Below are positions 27,765 through 35,908 of a stretch of 64,000 bases of DNA, piece by piece. The stretch spans positions 992,001 through 1,056,000 of the forward strand of contig NZ_MKCT01000001.1 in NCBI RefSeq assembly GCF_001855555.1. The letters are read 5' to 3'. Source of the stretch: Chromobacterium sphagni. GTDB lineage: Bacteria; Pseudomonadota; Gammaproteobacteria; Burkholderiales; Chromobacteriaceae. The notes under the pieces were generated by a model. That model saw nothing but the letters and a program-made list of their open reading frames with translations. It did no database searches and was not told where the DNA came from. Positions within the stretch are counted from its first letter, which is position 1, and each line of letters begins with the position of its first letter. A program made the translations under genes and the position numbers.

Positions 27765-27791
27765 GCATCGCCCGCCCATGGCGGGCGATGC
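27765..27791 (+). other. Strong hairpin between pntB and the META gene
   Basis: GCATCGCCCGCC (27765-27776), loop CAT, GGCGGGCGATGC (27780-27791): a perfect 12-bp stem. There is no T tract, so it is either a rho-independent-like pause or an RNA-stability element; it ends 22 bases before the next ribosome site. Confidence 0.6.
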
Positions 27792-27823
27792 TCCATCCGA
27801 GCCGGACAATAGAAGGAACGCGC

Positions 27824-28498
27824 ATGCCCATCCTCAGCTCCATCCTGATCAGCGGCAGCATGATGATGCCGACCCAGGCGATGCCGAATCTGCAAAACAC
27901 CGAATGGCGGCTGGAAGCGCCGGCGCAAGCCGCGCCGTTGCCGACGCTGAACATAGCCGACAGCCGCATCAGCGGCTTCGCCGGCTGCAACCGCTTCACG
28001 CTGGGGATAGACGACGACGGCAAGCATCAGGTTTCCGCCACCCGCAAGCTGTGCGCGCCGGAGGTGATGCAGCGCGAACAGGCGCTGCTGGCGCTGCTGG
28101 CCGCGCCGTTCCGCCTGCTGCCGGTAGAGGATGGCAAGCACCTGAGCCTGATGGCTGGCAAGACCCGCTACCGCTTTGCGCGCCAGCCGGCGCAGAGCGC
28201 GGCGGCGGAACCGCCCGCCGCGGTCGCCGCGGCTCCGCTGCCGGCGCCGGGCGAGCAATACTGGTATGTCGCCAGCCGGCCGTGCGCCGCGGCCGCGGGG
28301 CCGTCCACCTGCCTGCGGCTGCGCAGCAGAGAGGACCAGCCGTGGCGCAATTACGCGGGTTCGATCGCCGGTTTCGAGCCGGAGGCCGGCAGCCGCTATT
28401 ACCTGAAATTGCAGGGTGTGCCGGCCGCCGACGGCCAGCCGGGCTTGCAACTGATGAAAGTGGTGTACCGGGAAACGGTGACGCCGTTGGCCGATTGA
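27824..28498 (+). CDS. META plus DUF4377 domain protein (first paralogue)
   Basis: 224-residue envelope protein of unknown function. After a short hydrophobic N-terminus (ILSSILISGSMMMPTQAMP, possibly a signal sequence without a lipobox) comes a META/HslJ-type domain (about 25-115; SRISGFAGCNRFTL, with CNRF typical) and a DUF4377 domain (about 138-224; YWYVASRPCAAAAGPSTCLR and YAGSIAGFEPEAGSRYYLKL). HslJ-like META proteins are linked to heat-shock and novobiocin resistance in E. coli. AGAAGG stands before the ATG at 27824. It is a divergent tandem copy of the next gene. Confidence 0.82.
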   Translation: MPILSSILISGSMMMPTQAMPNLQNTEWRLEAPAQAAPLPTLNIADSRISGFAGCNRFTLGIDDDGKHQVSATRKLCAPEVMQREQALLALLAAPFRLLPVEDGKHLSLMAGKTRYRFARQPAQSAAAEPPAAVAAAPLPAPGEQYWYVASRPCAAAAGPSTCLRLRSREDQPWRNYAGSIAGFEPEAGSRYYLKLQGVPAADGQPGLQLMKVVYRETVTPLAD

Positions 28499-28546
28499 AG
28501 GAACCACCGCGCCGGCGGCGCGTCCTAGTCTATTTATCAGGAAACC

Positions 28547-29215
28547 ATGATGTATCAACGCCTGTCACTGTTGACCTTGAGCGCGGCCTTGCTGACCGGC
28601 TGCGCCGGCACCGCTGCGCCCTCCCGTCCGGCCGTTCTTCCCACCCTGGACCAGCTGCAAGGCGAGTGGAAACAGACCAACGGCGGCGAGCAGGCCACCC
28701 TGCTGCGCATCGACCAGCAGCGGCTGTTCGCCAAGGCCGGCTGCAACGGCATGTTCGGTCCGGCCACGCTGGAGGACGGCAAGCTGCGCGCCGAGCATCT
28801 GGCTTCCACCATGATGATGTGCCCGCCGGAGGCGATGCAGCGCGACGCCAAATTGTCGCGGCAACTGGAAGCCGGCATGGCGGCCAGCCTGGACGGCCAG
28901 CGCCTGACGCTTTCCGACGGCAAGGACGCGCTGGTGTTCGAGCGTCAGCCGCAGGGCGAAACCAAATTCATCTACGTCGCGCCGGAGCGCAAGGCCTGCG
29001 TCAGCGTGGCGCCGATGCAATGCCTGCAGGTGCGTGCGGACAAGTCCAAGGCTTGGGAACTGCACTACGGCGAGATCGAGGGCTTCAAGCCGGAACCGGG
29101 CGTCGCCTACCGGCTGCGGATCAAGGAAATCAACGTAGACAATCCGCCGGCCGACGCGGCTTCGATCCGCTGGGTGCTGGATCAGGTGATAGAGCAGGAA
29201 GTGATCAAGCCCTGA
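28547..29215 (+). CDS. META plus DUF4377 domain lipoprotein (second paralogue)
   Basis: 222-residue lipoprotein with signal LTLSAALLTGCAGTAAPS (lipobox LTGC). The META domain (about 38-130) includes LQGEWKQTNGG, KAGCNGMFGPATLEDGKLRA and MMMCPPEAMQRDAKLSRQL; the DUF4377 domain (about 145-220) includes FIYVAPERKACVSVAPMQCL and YGEIEGFKPEPGVAYRLRIK. It has the same two-domain order as the preceding gene, 48 bases away, so the pair arose by tandem duplication. It is likely attached to the outer membrane. Function is unknown. Confidence 0.85.
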   Translation: MMYQRLSLLTLSAALLTGCAGTAAPSRPAVLPTLDQLQGEWKQTNGGEQATLLRIDQQRLFAKAGCNGMFGPATLEDGKLRAEHLASTMMMCPPEAMQRDAKLSRQLEAGMAASLDGQRLTLSDGKDALVFERQPQGETKFIYVAPERKACVSVAPMQCLQVRADKSKAWELHYGEIEGFKPEPGVAYRLRIKEINVDNPPADAASIRWVLDQVIEQEVIKP

Positions 29216-29300
29216 GGCGCCGCCTGTCGGGCGGAGGTCCGGTCCGGCATGGGATGCCGCTCTGTTACAATCGCGGCATTCGTTTTTGCAGGAGGCCGCC

Positions 29301-30122
29301 ATGAGCCTGATTCCCGAAATCAAACCGCAGCAGTCGCTGGAATTGCTCAAAGAGCTGCATATCCTCACCCGTGACGGCAAGATCAACCAGGACACCCGCC
29401 GCAAGCTGAAGCAGGTCTACCACCTGTATCAGTTCATCGAGCCCTTGATGGCCGACGTGCTGGAGGAGAAGGGCGGCATGACGCTGGCCGACCACGGCGC
29501 AGGCAAGTCCTACCTCGGCTTCATCCTGTACGACCTGTTCCTGAAGGACAAGCCCGCCGCCCGAGTCTACGGCGTGGAAACCCGCCAGGAGCTGGTGGAC
29601 AAGTCCGACGAGCTGGCCAGGCGGCTGGGCTTCGCCGGCATGAGCTTCCTCAATCTGAGCGTGGAGCAGTCGATCACCTCGGACCGGTTGCCGGAGCAGG
29701 TGGACATCGTCACCGCGCTGCACGCCTGCAATACCGCCACCGACGACGCCATCCGCTTCGCGCTGGCCAAGGACGCCAGGTACATCGTACTGGTGCCGTG
29801 CTGCCAGGCTGAGGTGGCGGCGATGCTGCGGCAGAAGAAGAACGAGACTTTCGGCAAGACGCCGCTGTCGGAGCTGTGGCGCCACCCGATTCACACCCGC
29901 GAGTTCGGCAGCCAGCTGACCAATGTGCTGCGCTGCCTGCAGCTGGAGGCGCGCGGCTACCAGTTGACCGTCACCGAGCTGGTGGGCTGGGAGCACTCGA
30001 TGAAGAACGAGCTGATCATCGCCAAGAAGACCGGCAAGGGCAAGGCCAGCGCGCGCGCGCGCCAGCTGGCCATCCTGGACGAGCTGAACCTGGGCGATCT
30101 GCGCGAACGCTTCGCCTATTGA
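29301..30122 (+). CDS. SAM-dependent methyltransferase (methyltransf_32 type)
   Basis: 273-residue cytoplasmic protein with an N-terminal helical part (about 1-55) and a Rossmann methyltransferase fold. SAM motif I reads LADHGAGKSYLGFILYDLF, motif II YGVETRQELVDKSDELARRL, and ITALHACN-like VTALHACNTATDDAIRFAL is followed by LVPCCQAEVAAML, the PCCQ motif of the methyltransferase_32 group that includes eukaryotic METTL25 and tRNA/protein-type relatives. Substrate is unknown. GCAGGAGG sits at the right distance from the ATG at 29301. Confidence 0.85.
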   Translation: MSLIPEIKPQQSLELLKELHILTRDGKINQDTRRKLKQVYHLYQFIEPLMADVLEEKGGMTLADHGAGKSYLGFILYDLFLKDKPAARVYGVETRQELVDKSDELARRLGFAGMSFLNLSVEQSITSDRLPEQVDIVTALHACNTATDDAIRFALAKDARYIVLVPCCQAEVAAMLRQKKNETFGKTPLSELWRHPIHTREFGSQLTNVLRCLQLEARGYQLTVTELVGWEHSMKNELIIAKKTGKGKASARARQLAILDELNLGDLRERFAY

Positions 30123-30164
30123 CGCGCAGCGGCGGTCCGCCTGGCCCGCCGGGTCTTCTCCCGC

Positions 30165-30905
30165 CTAGCGCGCCGCCGCCGGGATGAACTTGAATTCCTT
30201 GATCACCACTTCCACTTCCTTGCCGTCCTTGGGCGGTTTGCCCTGGAACAGCCACAGGTTCAGATGCAACGGCAACGGTTGCTGCGGCACGCGCTGTTGG
30301 GCATCGGCCGGGGCGAAGCGCCAGCTGGCGATCTGGTACTGGTCGCCGTCTTGGAAGCCGTGCAGCGACTGGTAATACACCTGGCTGGCGCTCCAGTTGA
30401 AGCGATGGGTGCTGTAGTCGCCGTTCAGATGGAAATCGAAGGTGGATGAGGTCGGCTGCACGCCGGCCACGGCGGGATAAACGGTGTAGTTGCCGATCGG
30501 ATAGGAGGCGTCGCCCCAGCGCGAGAATTCGATGTCGACCTCGTTGCTGCCGTCTTGGCCGATGTCCGGCGTCGGGTAGTTGAACAGGCCCAGCACGATA
30601 TTGTCGTCGAACAGGTCGGGGCGGCCTATCAGCTTGAACTGGTAGCTGCCGAAGCCCAGCCGCTGCGGCAGGTAGAGCTCGGCCGCGCTCCACTTGCCGC
30701 CCCGATGGGCGATCTTCAGGTGCAGCTGGCCCTGGGCGTCCAGCCAGACGTTGTTCTCGTTCCAGACATTGGGGCCGGGGCCGCTGCTGCCCTGGTTGCG
30801 CACTTCCCAGCGGTAGCCGGAGAAATTAATGGTCTTGGCGGCGGCCGCGCCGCACAAGATCAGGCCGGTCAGCAGGGCGGCGGCGATTCGCAACGATGTT
30901 TTCAT
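30165..30905 (-). CDS. Secreted GH16 glycoside hydrolase
   Basis: 246-residue secreted beta-glucanase-like enzyme. The signal peptide is MKTSLRIAAALLTGLILCGA followed by AAA; the mature part is a single jelly roll. The active-site signature is NEVDIEFSRWGD, an ExDxE motif with the nucleophile and the acid/base Glu, as in lichenase EIDIEF. Substrate-cleft residues include the Trp in NVWNENNVWLD and FNWSASQVYYQ. The start at 30905 is chosen for the signal peptide; its ribosome site is weak. Substrate could be a mixed-linkage or beta-1,3-glucan, or a self-made polysaccharide. It stands alone. Confidence 0.88.
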   Translation of the reverse strand: MKTSLRIAAALLTGLILCGAAAAKTINFSGYRWEVRNQGSSGPGPNVWNENNVWLDAQGQLHLKIAHRGGKWSAAELYLPQRLGFGSYQFKLIGRPDLFDDNIVLGLFNYPTPDIGQDGSNEVDIEFSRWGDASYPIGNYTVYPAVAGVQPTSSTFDFHLNGDYSTHRFNWSASQVYYQSLHGFQDGDQYQIASWRFAPADAQQRVPQQPLPLHLNLWLFQGKPPKDGKEVEVVIKEFKFIPAAAR

Positions 30906-30995
30906 GAGGGGGGGCCATTTGGCGACCCCGCCAGCTTGCCACAGCATGATTGCAGGAAACCATCCGCCGCGCCGCAAGGACAGGCGGCGGTTGCA

Positions 30996-31026
30996 TGAAA
31001 ACAGGCCAGCCGTGCGACTGGCCTGC
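30996..31026 (-). terminator. Terminator of the chemoreceptor gene
   Basis: CAGGCCAG (31002-31009) pairs with CTGGCCTG (31018-31025); on the minus strand the stem is followed by TTTTC. It lies 50 bases past the stop of the chemoreceptor. Confidence 0.78.
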
Positions 31027-31074
31027 GTCGATTTGCCCGGCGAGGCTCCCCTAGGAGCCGTGGATGGTTGGGCG

Positions 31075-32703
31075 CTACAGCCGGAAGCGCTCGGTCACGC
31101 TTTGCAGCGCGTGCGACAAGGCATTGAGCTGGCTGGAGGTGGTGGCCAGCTCCTCCACCGTGGCGCTGTTGGCCTCGGCCATCTGCGACACTTGTTCCAT
31201 GCTTTGCGCCAGGCTGAGGCTGGCGGTGCGCTGCTCGCCCAGCGCGCTGGTGATGTTGCTTATGGTGCCGACGATGGACTGGGTGCTGCTGCCTATCTCC
31301 TCCATCGAATCGCTGGCCTCGCGCGCGCTGCCGGATACCGCGTCCACGCTGGCCAGGCTCTGCTCCATGCTGCCCACCACCTTGGTGACGCCTTGCTGGA
31401 TGGCGCTGATCATCTGGGTGATTTCCTGCGCCGAGCTGGCGGTGCGCTCGGCCAGCTTGCGCACTTCGTCGGCCACCACCGCGAAGCCGCGGCCCATCTC
31501 GCCGGCGCGCGCCGCCTCGATGGCGGCGTTGAGCGCCAACAGATTGGTCTGGTCGGCCACGTCGCGAATCACGGTGACGATGTTGCCGATGCGTTGCACC
31601 TCGCCGGTCAGGCCGCGCATCTGTTCCGAAGTGGCGGCCACCGCGTCGCTGACCGACTGGATCTTGCCCACCGAGGCCTGCACCGCGTGGCCGCCGCGCC
31701 CGGCGAGATCGCCGGCCTCCTTGGCCTGGCGCGACGCTTCGTTCGAGTTGTCGGCCACATGGTTGATGCTGACGGTCAACTGTTCAATAGTGGCGGCGGC
31801 TTCGGAGGTGGCTTCGGACTGGCGCTGGGCGCCGCCGGCCACCTGCTGCGCCATGCTGGCCAGCTCGTGGGCGGAGTCCGACACCTGGTTGGCGTTGTCC
31901 TTGATGTTGGACACCACCTCGCGCAGGCCCTGGCGCATGTGCTGGATGTTGCGCGCGATCTCTATCGCTTCGTCGCGGGAGGCCGGCAACGCCTCGTCGG
32001 CGCCGGACAGGTCGCCCTGCTGGATATTGCGCACCAGTTGCGCCGACCTTCGCAGCGGCGTGGTCACGAGATTGGAGATGAACAGCGCCACCACGATGGA
32101 AACCAGCAGCGCCGCGACGGCGGCGGCCAGCATGATGCCCACTGCCTGGCTGTAAGCGGTCTTGCTCTCAGCCGTCGCCTGCTGCACGCGGTCGTTCTGA
32201 TAGGCGGCAAGCTCATTCAGGGCCTTCATGAAGCCCTCGTTGGCCGGCACGAAATGCTGCTTCAGGAAGACCACCGATTCGGCGTCCTTGTTGGCGCGCA
32301 CCAGGGCGTAGAGCGGCGCGTATTGCGCCGACAGCACATTGCGCGCCTGTATCGCCCGGTCGAAGATTTCCCTGCCCTTGGACGAGACCAGCGCCTTGTC
32401 CAGCTCCTGCAGGCTGGCGGTGTTCTCGGCGCGTAGCGCCTCGATCTTGGCGATGACGGACTCGATCTCCGCCGGACTGCTGGCGATGATGGCGTCGCGC
32501 ACCTTGCGCGCCACATCGAAAGTGACCAGCACGATCTTGTTGCACAGCGCGGCCTTGGGATAGCGGTTCTCGGTGATCTCCAGCTCCTTGGCCTGGATGG
32601 TGTCCAGCTTGAGGATGGCCGTGAAGACGATAGCGGCCAGGATCAGGATCAGCAGGCCGTAGCCCGCCAACAGCTTTTGTTTGACGGAGAGCTGATACAG
32701 CAT
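31075..32703 (-). CDS. Methyl-accepting chemotaxis protein
   Basis: 542-residue chemoreceptor. TM1 (about 9-30, [20 protein letters not shown]), a periplasmic four-helix-bundle ligand domain (about 31-188), TM2 (about 189-212, [20 protein letters not shown]), a HAMP domain (about 213-265) and the signalling domain with the conserved hairpin tip [20 protein letters not shown] and [18 protein letters not shown]. There is no NWETF-like C-terminal pentapeptide, so CheR and CheB would not tether. I chose the ATG at 32703 since it directly precedes TM1. The ligand is not predictable. Confidence 0.95.
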   Translation of the reverse strand: MLYQLSVKQKLLAGYGLLILILAAIVFTAILKLDTIQAKELEITENRYPKAALCNKIVLVTFDVARKVRDAIIASSPAEIESVIAKIEALRAENTASLQELDKALVSSKGREIFDRAIQARNVLSAQYAPLYALVRANKDAESVVFLKQHFVPANEGFMKALNELAAYQNDRVQQATAESKTAYSQAVGIMLAAAVAALLVSIVVALFISNLVTTPLRRSAQLVRNIQQGDLSGADEALPASRDEAIEIARNIQHMRQGLREVVSNIKDNANQVSDSAHELASMAQQVAGGAQRQSEATSEAAATIEQLTVSINHVADNSNEASRQAKEAGDLAGRGGHAVQASVGKIQSVSDAVAATSEQMRGLTGEVQRIGNIVTVIRDVADQTNLLALNAAIEAARAGEMGRGFAVVADEVRKLAERTASSAQEITQMISAIQQGVTKVVGSMEQSLASVDAVSGSAREASDSMEEIGSSTQSIVGTISNITSALGEQRTASLSLAQSMEQVSQMAEANSATVEELATTSSQLNALSHALQSVTERFRL

Positions 32704-32936
32704 TGATTTCTCCCTGGGAGAGGCGACCCGGACAGTGAGGCGCGGCGATGGGTCAAAGGCCTCCGCGTGTCCCATATGTTGAAAAATAGTTGCCGCGGCG
32801 GAAATAGGAAAACCCATTCTTCGCCGCGAATGCGGCGTTGCGACAATTTCCCCGCCCGATCGGACACGTTTCCCCTTTCTTTCACAGTGCCATTGCCTAA
32901 GCTCAAACCTCCAATGCCAGAGCGGGAGAGCGCGTT

Positions 32937-33758
32937 ATGCAAGTAGCCGAGATCTTCGAGAAAGCGTCGGGCAAGCTGCCTATGGTGCCCAAGGTGGTGC
33001 AGGAGTTGGTGGCCAGTTTCCATCGCAACGATGTCGCGATCGACGAGATCACGGATAAGGTCGGACATGACCAGGTGCTGACTGCGCGGGTATTGCGGCT
33101 GGCCAACAGCGCGCGTTTCGGCAGCAGCCGCAAGGTGGGTTCGCTGGACGACGCGGTGGTGTTGCTGGGTTTCGATAATCTGCGGGTGTTGGTGATCGCG
33201 TCCGGCGTGACCGGCGCCACGCAGGGCATCCACGGTTTCGACATGAAAGCGTTCTGGGCGCGCTGCTTCGCCATGGCCAACACCGCCAAGCTACTGGCCA
33301 AGCTGGCCGGAAGGGACGCGCAGCTGGGCTATACCTGCGGCCTGCTGGCGAATATCGGCGAGCTGGTGTTGTACGTGGCGGTGCCGGAGCAGGCGCAGCA
33401 GATCGACAAGATCGTCGCCGGAGGCGCCGAACGCATCAGCACCGAGCGCATGCTGCTGGGCATGGACCTGACCGAGTTGGGGGCGGAGCTGGCGCGGCGC
33501 TGGAATTTCCCCGATGAGATCCAGGAGGCGATCTACAACCAGCACGACCTGCTGAACGAGGACGCTTCGCCGTACGCGCTGCTGATCGGCCTGGCCACGT
33601 TCCTGGTGTCGGGCTTCCGCAACGAGATGAGCGTGACCGACATGCTGGTCAGCCTGCCGGAGCGGGTGCTGGAGCGGCTGGGGCTGGACCGAGCGCGGGT
33701 GGAGGGTGCGATGGAGCCGCTGCAGCAGGCCTGCATCCAGGTGGACGACATGTTCTGA
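32937..33758 (+). CDS. HDOD-domain signalling protein
   Basis: 273-residue protein made mostly of one HDOD domain (about 12-210), a relative of HD phosphohydrolases that usually lacks the metal site and acts in signalling. Typical pieces are LPMVPKVVQELVASFHRNDV, VLRLANSARFGSSRKVGSLD, ALVLLGF-like DAVVLLGFDNLRVLVIA, the 'YTCGLLANIGELVL' segment and IYNQHDLLNEDASPYALL. It is divergent from the chemoreceptor; HDOD proteins often sit near chemotaxis and cyclic-di-GMP genes, and a diguanylate cyclase is two genes away. Its exact role is unknown. Confidence 0.9.
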   Translation: MQVAEIFEKASGKLPMVPKVVQELVASFHRNDVAIDEITDKVGHDQVLTARVLRLANSARFGSSRKVGSLDDAVVLLGFDNLRVLVIASGVTGATQGIHGFDMKAFWARCFAMANTAKLLAKLAGRDAQLGYTCGLLANIGELVLYVAVPEQAQQIDKIVAGGAERISTERMLLGMDLTELGAELARRWNFPDEIQEAIYNQHDLLNEDASPYALLIGLATFLVSGFRNEMSVTDMLVSLPERVLERLGLDRARVEGAMEPLQQACIQVDDMF

Positions 33759-33862
33759 GCGCGGGCGTGTGGGGCTGGGCCGCTGCCCGCGCGCCAGGAG
33801 CCGGCATGGCGGCGCAATCCGGCATCCGCGCGCAGAAGGACGCCGCGCGGAACGCGGACAAG

Positions 33863-33897
33863 AAAAAACCGCCGCGCTTTGCGAAGGGCGCGGCGGC
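33863..33897 (-). terminator. Terminator of the RNB ribonuclease gene
   Basis: CCGCCGCGC (33869-33877) pairs with GCGCGGCGG (33888-33896), followed on the minus strand by TTTTTTC. It lies just past the stop of the ribonuclease gene. Confidence 0.88.
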
Positions 33898-33917
33898 TGG
33901 CGGGTTTGGCGGGCGGG

Positions 33918-35792
33918 TCAGGCCTCGCCGTCTTCCTTGGCCTCTGCCACCTGCTCCAGCCGGCCGGTGTAGCGCAACTCCACTTCCTGCATCAGCTCGT
34001 CCACCCGCACCAGCGCCAGTTGCACGCGGTCGCCGCGGTTCAGCTCCGGCAGGCCGGGAATGCGCAGTCGCAGCGGCAGGCCGTCGATGCGCACCAGGTC
34101 TTCCTTGATGATGGTGGCGGTCGGCTCGTTGATGCCTTCCTGCACCAGATATTTCAGGCACCAGTAGTGCTCCATCTTGTCCTGGAACGACAGGTAGGCG
34201 CCGTAGGTGGCGTCGAAGTCGCGCAGGATGGCGAACAGCATGGCGTTGCCCTGCTCGTACAGCGGCTTTTCGCCGCGTATCATCGCCGCCAGCTGGCGCT
34301 GATTGACGAAGTCGCTGGCGCGGCGCAGCGGCGAGGTGCTCCAGGCATATTGCGCCACGCCCAGGCCGATGTGCGGCTCGGGACGGGTGGTCATCCGCAC
34401 TTTGCCCATGCTCTGGGCGCGGTACATCGCCGGGATGTCGGCCTCGGCCAGCATCCGGCCCCACTCGCTGTTGGCCAGGATCATCAGCTCGGATACCAGC
34501 TTGTCCATCGGCGCGCCGCGCTTGCGGATGGTGATGGACACCTTGCCGTCGGCGACGTCGATGTTGTAGTCGTGCTGCGCCGGACGGGTGGGGTCGTATT
34601 TGCCGCGGCGCTTCTCCAGCGCCTCGGCGAACTGCCACAGCCAGGTCAGCTCGCGCTTGAACGGGTAGTCGGTGCCTGGGTCGTTGGCCAGCGTTTCCTC
34701 ATTGAACACCCGTTCCAGCTGCGCGTGCCGCAGGTTGGCGGCGATGGGCACCAGTTCGATGCGGTTTTCGAAGGCTACCGGCTCGAATGCCGGCGTCACC
34801 TCGGCGTACAGCGAGAACGCCGGGCAGGCGCGGCCTTCCTGCAGCGTGAAGGCCGCCACCACGTCGTCGGGCAGCATGGTGATCTTGTCGCCGGGGAAAT
34901 AGGCGGTGGACAGCCGCGACAGCACCATCTTTTCGATGTCGGAATCCACCGGCACGCCCAGCGTCGGCGCGGCGATGTGAATGCCGACGCGGGTGTTGCC
35001 GTTGGCCAGCGGCGTCAGCGACAGCGCGTCGTCGATCTCGGTGGTGTTGGCGTCGTCGATGGAGAAGGCCTGCACCTCGGCCAGCGGCAGTTCGGGCAGG
35101 GCTTCCGGCGGCGCGTATTTGCCGAAGCCGGCGCCCTTGGGGAAGTACTCCATCAGGAAGCCGGCCATCAGGTAGGCCGGCACTGACGGAATGCCGCCCA
35201 CTTTTTCCGCCAGGCGCAGCGGCGCCAGGTTCAGCTCGCGCGCAGCCTGGTCGAAAGCCTTGTATTCCAGCGTGTTCTTGTCCGGCCGCCACAGCAGCGT
35301 CATCAGCTGCGAGCGGATGGCTTCCGGCAGCGCGCCGGCCTTCAATTCGCCCACCCAGCCGTCGATCTGCTCCTGTTCGCGCTTCTTGCGCTCCACGCCG
35401 GCCAGCGCGGCCTGTAGCGCTTCCTGCGGCGCCTTCTTGTAACGGCCCTTGCCTTTTTTGTAGAAGTACATCGGCGCGCCATGCAGGCGGCTGATCAGCG
35501 CGGCGGCCTCCGCGGCGGACGGCGCGTGGCCGAAATAGTCGGCGGCCAGCTCCTGATAGGCGAACTCGTCGTCCGGACTGCATTCCCATAGGAAGTCCAG
35601 ATCGATATCTTCAGCCAGATTGTCTACCGAGGGCAGAAAATCGGCCAAGGGGGAGCTAAACTCCAGAAACACGTTGGCGCTTTTGAGCTTGGCGCGCTTG
35701 CCGTGCTGGGTGTCAACCTGCAGGCTGGCATCGCTGCGCGAGACAATGCTGCCAACCTTGAAACTGCCGCTCTCTTCGTAAAAAACGTTCAT
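33918..35792 (-). CDS. RNB-domain exoribonuclease (RNase II family)
   Basis: 624-residue 3'-to-5' exoribonuclease. The N-terminal third (MNVFYEESGSFKVGSIVSRS and on) is a cold-shock-like/unique region seen in betaproteobacterial members. The RNB domain starts near residue 225. The catalytic Asp cluster reads SIDDANTTEIDDALSLTPLA, with GIHIAAPTLGVPVDSDIEKM after it. RPEPHIGLGVAQYAWSTSPL RRASD-type residues close the site. An S1 domain at the C-terminus (about 545-610, RLRIPGLPELNRGDRVQLAL) is weak. Length lies between E. coli RNase II (644) and shorter forms and excludes RNase R. It has its own terminator. Confidence 0.88.
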   Translation of the reverse strand: MNVFYEESGSFKVGSIVSRSDASLQVDTQHGKRAKLKSANVFLEFSSPLADFLPSVDNLAEDIDLDFLWECSPDDEFAYQELAADYFGHAPSAAEAAALISRLHGAPMYFYKKGKGRYKKAPQEALQAALAGVERKKREQEQIDGWVGELKAGALPEAIRSQLMTLLWRPDKNTLEYKAFDQAARELNLAPLRLAEKVGGIPSVPAYLMAGFLMEYFPKGAGFGKYAPPEALPELPLAEVQAFSIDDANTTEIDDALSLTPLANGNTRVGIHIAAPTLGVPVDSDIEKMVLSRLSTAYFPGDKITMLPDDVVAAFTLQEGRACPAFSLYAEVTPAFEPVAFENRIELVPIAANLRHAQLERVFNEETLANDPGTDYPFKRELTWLWQFAEALEKRRGKYDPTRPAQHDYNIDVADGKVSITIRKRGAPMDKLVSELMILANSEWGRMLAEADIPAMYRAQSMGKVRMTTRPEPHIGLGVAQYAWSTSPLRRASDFVNQRQLAAMIRGEKPLYEQGNAMLFAILRDFDATYGAYLSFQDKMEHYWCLKYLVQEGINEPTATIIKEDLVRIDGLPLRLRIPGLPELNRGDRVQLALVRVDELMQEVELRYTGRLEQVAEAKEDGEA

Positions 35793-35908
35793 CAAAACAT
35801 GCCAGGCCGTTGAATTCAAGGGCGGATTATAGCAGTTAGCCTGCCGGGCCGGCGCCATAAACTTGCAGTGGAGGCGGGCGGATCCGCCAGAAAACGGAAC
35901 TCCACGTC

